A stretch of DNA of 10,454 nucleotides from Hepatocystis sp. ex Piliocolobus tephrosceles (Eukaryota > Apicomplexa > Aconoidasida > Haemosporida > Plasmodiidae). Positions 7,201 through 10,454 of the stretch are shown here, piece by piece. The notes under the pieces were generated by a model that searched no databases, had not been told where the DNA came from, and was given only the letters and a program-made list of their open reading frames with translations. Both the position numbers and the translations under genes were made by a program. Within the stretch, counting starts at the first letter, position 1, and each line of letters starts with the position of its first letter. The DNA is taken from the NCBI GenBank assembly GCA_902459845.2, contig CABPSV020000690.1, forward strand, positions 1 through 10,454, given 5' to 3'.

Positions 7201-8026
7201 TAACAACAAAGGGCAAGAAAAAAAAAAAAAAAAAAATAATTTAAATTTAAATTTAATTAACAAAATGAATAATACCAATTGTATCGAAAAAATAAATAGG
7301 GAACAAACTTATGTTAATATAATGCAAAATCAACATGATAATTATAAAAATTTGTCAATAACACAAAATAAAAAAAAAAAAATGTCCAAGTTTAATAACA
7401 GTGGATATGCAACTTCCAGCTATAAAAATATTACTAATATGAACAACGTGAACCAAACAAACGGAATCACTCAAGTAAGTCAAATGACCCAACTGAACCA
7501 TATGAACAAACCAAACTATATAAACCAACTAAACCAGATGAGTCAACTAAACCAGATGAATCAGTTAAACCTGGCGAATCAGTTAAACCAGATGAATCAG
7601 TTAAACCAGATGAATCAGTTAAACTATATGAACCTACCTAACTATATGAACCAACAAAATTATATGAACCAACCAAATTATATGAACCAACCAAATTATA
7701 TGAACCAACCAAATTATATGAATCAACCAAATTATATGAATCAACCAAACCGTATGAACCAGCCAAACCGTATGAACCAATTGAATAACATCAATCGTAT
7801 TAACGAACAGATGGTGAATTACAAAGCTAATTTAATTCCTTCATACATAAATAATTTTCAAAACAATGAGTATGACTATATGGTAGGTGAAAAAAACTAC
7901 AACTGTTTAAATAATCAGAATATATATCCATTAAATAGTTTAAGTAAAGTTCATGCGAATAATAATCCACAAATTCTTTTAAATAATTTGAACTATTCAT
8001 ATTATAATAATAATCAACAAAATTAA
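752..8026 (+). CDS. Giant Asn-rich ankyrin-repeat protein with PHAX-type RNA-binding domain
   Basis: Single open frame of 2424 codons, no intron needed. The ATG at 752 is the first possible start: an in-frame TAA lies at 743-745, and the context (A at -3, A-rich leader) suits Plasmodium. Domain order: disordered N-terminal half (1-1143) with a Tyr/Asn-rich stretch (about 438-502), a His-rich array (888-945) and a short ordered-looking segment (948-993); seven ankyrin repeats (about 1144-1374); acidic/polar linker (1375-1445); PHAX-type RNA-binding domain (about 1446-1542); Lys/Glu-rich, probably helical repeats (about 1543-1711); Asn/Lys- and Asn/Gln-rich C-terminus. No signal peptide or membrane segment seen. 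Known: PHAX domains bind RNA and metazoan PHAX carries snRNA to CRM1; ankyrin repeats bind proteins. Inferred: a nuclear or shuttling RNA adaptor. The gene stands alone in the window. The ankyrin call is near certain, the PHAX call strong, the cellular role unproven. Confidence 0.95.
911..985 (+). repeat. 15-bp tandem array encoding (A/T)TDNN, five units
   Basis: Five units of (A/G)CAACTGACAACAAT encode ATDNN or TTDNN at residues 54-78. Units differ only at the first base (G or A), giving Ala/Thr alternation in the first three units and Thr afterwards. The near identity suggests recent in-frame slippage. Confidence 0.95.
1199..1291 (+). repeat. ACA/GCA trinucleotide tract encoding poly-Thr/Ala
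   Basis: Residues 150-180 are almost all Thr (ACA) and Ala (GCA) with three ATA (Ile) interruptions. It is a trinucleotide microsatellite in the coding frame. Read one base later, the same DNA would give poly-Gln and two bases later poly-Asn, so the Thr frame is notable in an otherwise Asn-dominated protein. Confidence 0.95.
1682..1843 (+). repeat. 18-bp KNENN(M/I/L) array followed by KSKSNNM units
   Basis: Six full 18-bp units and a seventh partial one (1682-1804) encode KNENN followed by Ile, Met or Leu, from residue 311. It runs into a 21-bp unit AAGAGTAAGAGTAATAATATG present about one and a half times (1811-1843, KSKSNNM). A weaker related Asn-Ser-Lys array (KNSSN units, about 1576-1640) lies just upstream. 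The composition is strongly charged and hydrophilic, probably disordered. Confidence 0.9.
2063..2260 (+). other. Tyr/Asn-rich segment
   Basis: Residues about 438-503 are almost all Tyr and Asn with a few Asp, Lys and Gly (for example YNYNYDIYNKYNNYGNYNNN). It is not a clean tandem array. Such Tyr/Asn-rich sequence resembles the prion-like domains of RNA-binding proteins that form condensates, which would fit a protein with an RNA-binding domain; this is inference from composition only. Confidence 0.75.
2327..2488 (+). repeat. 18-bp tandem array encoding MQLNNN, nine units
   Basis: Nine units of the type ATGCAACTAAACAATAAT encode (M/I)QLNNN at residues 526-579, followed by two degenerate units (IQPSSS, IQYNPS) to about residue 591. 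Units differ by synonymous Leu codons (CTA, TTG, CTG) in a patchy order, consistent with block duplication rather than single-unit expansion. Confidence 0.95.
3413..3586 (+). repeat. His-rich GHN(N)(M/K) array
   Basis: Residues 888-945: mixed 15-bp (GHNNM, GHNNK) and 12-bp (GHNM, GHNK) units, beginning with the longer form and ending with the shorter. Variants are GNNM and EHN(M/K). There are 13 His in 58 residues at spacings of four or five. The unit change is gain or loss of one AAT codon. Regularly spaced His could bind metal ions, as in Plasmodium His-rich proteins; not demonstrable here. Confidence 0.95.
3593..3730 (+). other. Short ordered-looking segment N-terminal to the ankyrin repeats
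   Basis: Residues about 948-993, between the His-rich array and the next Asn-rich region. It starts NPILSILNTSG, then has the amphipathic run EIYKFIDYCVKNRGNKYLLD followed by VLNDLSY, with spaced hydrophobics suited to two short helices. It is one of few N-terminal parts with mixed composition and no tandem repetition. I do not recognise a family. It could be a conserved binding helix pair; comparison with orthologues would decide. Confidence 0.5.
3923..4105 (+). repeat. 12-bp array encoding NTDA/NTAP/NTGS/NADA
   Basis: Residues 1058-1118, ending some 25 residues before the ankyrin repeats. Tetrapeptide units N-T/A-D/A/G-A/P/S occur in a mosaic: a larger block (NTGSNADANTAP, 36 bp) occurs twice, then NTDA three times more and NTAP three times. 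It is richer in G+C than the other arrays because of Ala, Pro and Gly codons. Probably a flexible spacer. Confidence 0.92.
4181..4873 (+). other. Ankyrin-repeat domain, seven repeats
   Basis: Residues about 1144-1374. Repeat starts are near residues 1144 (MTLLHSA), 1175 (GRTALHYAC), 1208 (QWTPLHVAV), 1251 (ASMSIHFAA), 1284 (NRTPLHYAA), 1318 (NRLPIHAAC) and 1351 (NMSPLDIAQ). Most are about 33 residues long and show the family's TPLHxAA turn-helix motif, a second helix such as EITELLLKHNANIN, and the Gly/Ala-Asn-Val-Asn loop. The first and last are degenerate, as expected of capping repeats. Repeat 3 carries about ten extra residues before repeat 4 (around 1232-1250). Ankyrin stacks are protein-binding scaffolds; the partner cannot be deduced here. 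This part is free of Asn runs, showing selection against the low-complexity expansion seen elsewhere in the protein. Confidence 0.95.
5087..5377 (+). other. PHAX-type RNA-binding domain
   Basis: Residues about 1446-1542. Recognised from memory of the PHAX RNA-binding family (phosphorylated adaptor for RNA export): a helix ending in IKRVVDALG (1477-1485), then LLEKTILIQKYGG (to G1503-G1504), then TGKRTSGGVFFYLIK (1511-1525) and a final helix to about 1542. In animal PHAX the corresponding pieces are a conserved RVV..G helix, a helix leading to a Gly-Gly, and an Arg-rich loop running into TPGGVF. The Gly-Gly pairs, the basic loop (K1510, K1513, R1514) and the VFF core are kept; the usual Pro is Ser1516. 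The family binds single-stranded or structured RNA without strong sequence preference and acts in snRNA/snoRNA export in metazoa. No cap-binding-complex or CRM1 contact motif could be identified here. A profile search was not possible. Confidence 0.85.
5441..5539 (+). repeat. 15-bp array encoding ENKK(G/R/E)
   Basis: Six 15-bp units plus a partial one directly after the PHAX-type domain, from residue 1564. The last residue alternates Gly and Arg, and the two-unit 30-bp blocks 5471-5500 and 5501-5530 are identical, so the current repeat unit of duplication was 30 bp. It is highly charged and probably extends the preceding Lys/Glu helix. Confidence 0.93.
5588..5884 (+). repeat. 12-bp array encoding EVNK, 25 units
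   Basis: 297 bp: 24 full GAGGTAAA(T/C)AAA units plus a final nine bases. Only one unit changes the protein (unit 8, GAGGCA, EANK); otherwise only the Asn codon varies (AAT or AAC). Because the unit is a multiple of three without stops in most frames, long spurious open frames appear on the opposite strand. The four-residue charge pattern (Glu to Lys) would suit a helix with i to i+3/i+4 salt bridges, though Val and Asn every four residues weaken that. Confidence 0.97.
6008..6079 (+). repeat. 12-bp array encoding SGLN, six units
   Basis: Five exact AGTGGTCTTAAT units (SGLN) then one variant (RGLS), from residue 1753. The five are identical in DNA, so the expansion is recent. No function evident. 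Confidence 0.95.
6518..6802 (+). repeat. 12-bp NENK array grading into NNNK/NNSK
   Basis: Residues 1923-2017. The first half is NENK with irregular NE or NK inserts (6-bp changes); the second half is NNNK and NNSK. Within the second half NNSK and NNNK alternate three times, a 24-bp higher-order period, then plain NNNK follows. The shift from Glu to Asn or Ser removes the negative charge, so the array goes from mixed-charge to basic along its length. Confidence 0.95.
7484..7807 (+). repeat. 18-bp array encoding MNQLNQ / MNQPNY, about 18 units
   Basis: Residues 2245-2352. Early units are MNQLNQ-like; later ones are MNQPNY (four, differing only by one synonymous base) and MNQPNR (two); the edges are degenerate (MTQLNH, INRINE). 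It is Asn/Gln-rich with regular Met and Tyr, hence prion-like in composition. It shares the 18-bp length and the Met-Gln-Leu-Asn character of the array at 2327-2488 but not its phase exactly. Confidence 0.95.
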
Positions 8027-8106
8027 CTTTTTCCAAAAATGTGAACAGCTTACAGATTTATATATGTAACACGTGTGTGTATTTTTTTATCGATATAGCA
8101 CAAAAC

Positions 8107-8133
8107 ATATATATATATATATATATATATATA
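8107..8133. repeat. (AT)n microsatellite
   Basis: About thirteen AT dinucleotides just after the gene, followed by two copies of ATGTGCATAT roughly 20 bases apart. Confidence 0.93.
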
Positions 8134-8180
8134 CATGTGCATATATTTCTATATGTGCATATTTTTAGCTTTATATTAAT

Positions 8181-8312
8181 TTGAACATTACTTTGAGTAA
8201 TAGTTTGAACATTACTTTGTGTATTAGTTTGAACATTACTTTGTGTATTAGTTTGAATGCTAACCCGAGTATTGGTATAATTGCTAACTCGTATGTTAGT
8301 ATATATTCTAAC
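8181..8312. repeat. Degenerate 24-bp tandem repeat downstream of the gene
   Basis: Three well-kept 24-bp units start at 8181, 8205 and 8229 (the last two identical, the first differing at two bases), then two diverged units (8253, 8277) and a half unit (8301-8312). The plus strand reads through without a stop and without an ATG (core NITLCISL); the minus strand also reads open, with core TNTQSNVQ, and likewise lacks an ATG and has a stop just upstream. I treat it as a non-coding minisatellite, with a decayed exon as the alternative. Confidence 0.85.
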
Positions 8313-8453
8313 TTTATTTATTTATTTATTTTTTTTATTATTGTTTTATTTTATTTTATTTTTTTTTTTTTTTATCCTTATATTTTTTAAAACAAAAACA
8401 TAGAATACATAACTGTATTATTTTTCATCAACTATTGTTTATTCAAAAATTTG

Positions 8454-8470
8454 AAGCTATATTATAGCTT
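8454..8470. repeat. Perfect 8-bp inverted repeat
   Basis: AAGCTATA, one T, TATAGCTT. The single-base centre means it would behave as a palindrome or cruciform rather than a normal RNA hairpin. Could be chance in AT-rich DNA. Confidence 0.8.
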
Positions 8471-8572
8471 ACCTTAACTTAAATAAATTGTATTGAAGAA
8501 GTTATATTTACATAAACATGGGTATATGGGACATTTATATTATATATATGTATATTTGTATATCTACACATA

Positions 8573-8605
8573 AGCGCTGAAAAATAGTAATAAAAAGCGC
8601 TTTTT
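8573..8605. repeat. Two AGCGCT sites, one in a 14-bp perfect palindrome
   Basis: AGCGCT at 8573-8578 and again at 8596-8601; the second is the centre of AAAAAGCGCTTTTT (8592-8605), a perfect palindrome. GCGC tetramers are rare in this sequence context, so two 23 bp apart stand out. Possibly a binding site; no factor can be named. Confidence 0.8.
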
Positions 8606-8703
8606 GTGGTTTAAATATGTCACATATGTTTTGTAAAAAAATTCAAATATATTTTATATTTTCAAATATGTTGATATATGTACAAATGTTTATAATGTAA
8701 ATG

Positions 8704-8725
8704 AAAAAAAAAAAAAAAAAAAAAA
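8704..8725. repeat. Poly(dA) run, A22
   Basis: Uninterrupted A run in intergenic DNA. Confidence 0.93.
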
Positions 8726-8762
8726 TGTACATACACGTAAACACAAAGGCACAACTATATAT

Positions 8763-8780
8763 ACACATATATATATGTGT

Positions 8781-8815
<35 letters not shown>
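8763..8815. repeat. 18-bp palindrome next to (AT)n run
   Basis: ACACATATATATATGTGT (8763-8780) is a perfect palindrome, followed after GC-containing TTGC by an (AT)16 run (8784-8815). Self-complementary dinucleotide DNA of this kind can extrude a cruciform. Confidence 0.9.
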
Positions 8816-8822
<7 letters not shown>

Positions 8823-9005
8823 GAACTTTATATTAACTTTATATGGTGTTATATATCTACTTATAAGTGCTTTTATCTTATACAAGTTAACTTAACACCT
8901 ATTTATGCTTATCATTTTTTTTTTTTTTTTTTATAAAATTACCTGTACATGGTATAATTTTTTTTTTTTTTTTGGCTAAACAGCTATATTTTTTAACTGT
9001 GATAG

Positions 9006-9031
9006 AAAAAAAAAAAAAAAAAAAAAAAAAA
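9006..9031. repeat. Poly(dA) run, A26
   Basis: Uninterrupted A run; further A or T runs of 14-16 bases flank it at about 8918, 8959 and 9086. Confidence 0.92.
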
Positions 9032-9109
9032 TGTTAACATATAAAAATTGAGAAAATAAAACATTTTTTTTTTTCTTTACATTTAAAAAAAAAAAAAAAA
9101 ATTGATATA

Positions 9110-9300
9110 TTAAAGAGTAGCAATAAATAAATAGTTTTTATTCGTGGCTATACCATTTTCTCAATATTGTCTAAGTTTAGTTAGTAGGGGAGAAGGAATA
9201 TTTTATATGAAGATTTGAGCGATTGAATGTTTTAGTTGTTTAAATCGTTTAATTGTTTTGACTGTTTGGATAGGATTTTACTTATTTATTTGGGCTTATT
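9110..9300. other. Island of higher complexity and G+C in intergenic DNA
   Basis: By direct count 48 of 180 bases at 9121-9300 are G or C (27%), against 6 of 60 at 9001-9060. It contains no homopolymer longer than five, and a loose 9-base periodicity around 9230-9272 (TTGTTT / TCGTTT / TTGTTTT / CTGTTT). Neither strand holds an open frame of note. It may be a non-coding RNA gene, a regulatory segment or a fossil exon; I recognise no RNA family. Confidence 0.45.
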
Positions 9301-9302
9301 AA

Positions 9303-9353
9303 AAAAAAAAAAAAAAGAAAAAAGAAGAAAAAAAAGAAAAAAAAAAGAAAAAA
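9303..9353 (+). repeat. Polypurine tract
   Basis: About 50 consecutive purines, A runs broken by single G residues, followed by (TA)n. Homopurine:homopyrimidine tracts can adopt triplex structure and exclude nucleosomes. Confidence 0.9.
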
Positions 9354-9520
9354 GTATATATATATATATAAATAAATATTTGTAGACTATTAAATATCAC
9401 ACTTTTCAATAAAATTTCCCAAAAAAGAAAAGAAATATCCATTTTGTGAATAATCAAACTAATATTTGAAGAAATCAGAAAAATATAACTTATATATTTA
9501 CAAAATGTATATAAAGTTTT

Positions 9521-9523
<3 letters not shown>

Positions 9524-9558
<35 letters not shown>
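9524..9558. repeat. Poly(dT) run, T35
   Basis: Uninterrupted T run in intergenic DNA. Confidence 0.95.
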
Positions 9559-9559
<1 letters not shown>

Positions 9560-10413
9560 TATGTAAAAGTTTTTAAAAAATAGCTACCTGCAAATTATTA
9601 CAATGCTACAAAAAAAAAAAAAAATAAAATAAAATAAAAAAATAAAAAAAAAAAATAAAACATAAAAAAAAAAAAACAAAATTGAGACTATTTAAAGCAA
9701 ATAAAAAAAAATACATTTGAAGTATTTAATTTTTTTAAGTCCCGATTTTTTTATTTGTAAAAAAAAAAGTGTTGCAAAATTGTTCGTAATAAAAAAAAAA
9801 AAAAAATATATATATATGTATAACTATGTCTGAGTATATATACATATGTATATATTGTGTATGAAGAAGAAAAAAATATAACATTTCCAATGCAAACACT
9901 TTTGCTTTTTGTGCAGAATTTGTTAACGAATATTTAAGTATTTTTTTTTGAATATTTTTAAAAGGTTTTAAAAAAAATGCACGTATGTATGTATATTTTA
10001 CTTTTTTAAATGCGTTCTGTTACATTTGTGTATATATATGAGTATTTTTAATTTTTAGCACGCATAATTTGACGATTGTTAAAAATGGGAAAAAAAAAAT
10101 AAAACAAAACAGAATAAAAGAATAAAAAATAAAATGATTTTTTTTTTTTTTGTTTCATTTGCTTTATTTTATTATTTATGTTATTATTTATGTTATTATT
10201 TATTTTATTATATATTTTTTGAACGTATGTGTATGATTCAATTTTTTCCATTTTTATTTTTTAACATTTTTAGTGTTTTATTTTTTTTAAAAACAATTTT
10301 ACCTCACGTTTTTCAACTTTTCCCACAATTTTTTTACTTTACAACGTTTTTTGTTTTTATTTTATTAATTTTTTCATAATATCCATTTCGCATCTTCATT
10401 TTTTGAAAATCCT

Positions 10414-10416
<3 letters not shown>

Positions 10417-10454
<38 letters not shown>
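10417..10454. repeat. (AT)19 microsatellite at window end
   Basis: Perfect AT dinucleotides to the last base of the window; may continue beyond it. Confidence 0.95.

Larger units (their letters stand above)
8027..10454. other. Downstream non-coding region
   Basis: 2.4 kb without a supportable gene on either strand; the open frames are short and made of homopolymer or (TA)n sequence. It must hold the 3' UTR and poly(A) site of the large gene, which I cannot locate. Contents: (AT)n at 8107-8133, a 24-bp repeat (8181-8312), palindromes near 8454, 8592 and 8763, (TA)n at 8784-8815, A and T runs throughout, a higher-complexity island (about 9110-9300), a polypurine tract (9303-9353), T35 (9524-9558) and (AT)n at the window end. 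The stretch from about 9360 to 10380 shows nothing beyond low complexity. Confidence 0.75.

Noticed and set aside
8135..8162. Two ATGTGCATAT copies as AP2 transcription-factor sites
   Set aside because: GTGCA-like cores are short and common, the location is downstream of the gene, and no further support is available.
8643..8895. Short frames on both strands near 8.7 kb
   Set aside because: Translations of A22 and (AT)n runs with alternating Tyr-Ile.
9006..9101. A or T runs as transcription terminators
   Set aside because: Homopolymers occur all over this intergenic DNA and do not mark termination in this type of organism.
10048..10379. Short frames at the end of the window, including a Phe/Leu/Tyr-rich plus-strand one with a membrane-like look
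   Set aside because: Hydrophobicity is the result of T-rich DNA; a small 12-bp repeat (about 10169-10204) explains the Tyr-Tyr-Leu-Cys pattern.

Overview
The window looks like chromosomal DNA of a malaria parasite (Plasmodium), most likely one of the extremely AT-rich species such as P. falciparum and its Laverania relatives; the species is an inference. The reasons are non-coding DNA that is about 90% A+T and full of long poly(dA), poly(dT) and (TA)n tracts, and one long intronless gene whose product is dominated by asparagine- and lysine-rich low-complexity repeats interrupted by short, well-conserved folded domains. There is no sign of bacterial operons, tRNA or rRNA genes, transposons or CRISPR.

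Layout. Positions 1-751 are non-coding upstream DNA, with a T41 run at the window edge, a rare C10 run joined to A30, a (TA)12 stretch, and an A38 run ending 30 bases before the start codon. Positions 752-8026 hold a single plus-strand gene of 2424 codons. Positions 8027-10454 are non-coding: homopolymers, (TA)n runs, a decayed 24-bp tandem repeat (8181-8312), a perfect GCGC-centred palindrome (8592-8605) and an island of ordinary-complexity DNA (about 9110-9300).

The gene product is the main interest. Two folded modules sit in the middle of disordered sequence: seven ankyrin repeats (about residues 1144-1374) and, 70 residues later, a domain that I read as a PHAX-type RNA-binding domain (about residues 1446-1542, with the signature GG...GKRTSGGVFFYLIK). 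PHAX is the snRNA/snoRNA export adaptor of animals. A protein pairing ankyrin repeats with this domain suggests an RNA-binding adaptor whose partner contacts go through ankyrin repeats. The remainder is at least eleven different in-frame tandem arrays (units of 12, 15 or 18 bp), some with higher-order periodicity that records recent slippage or unequal exchange.
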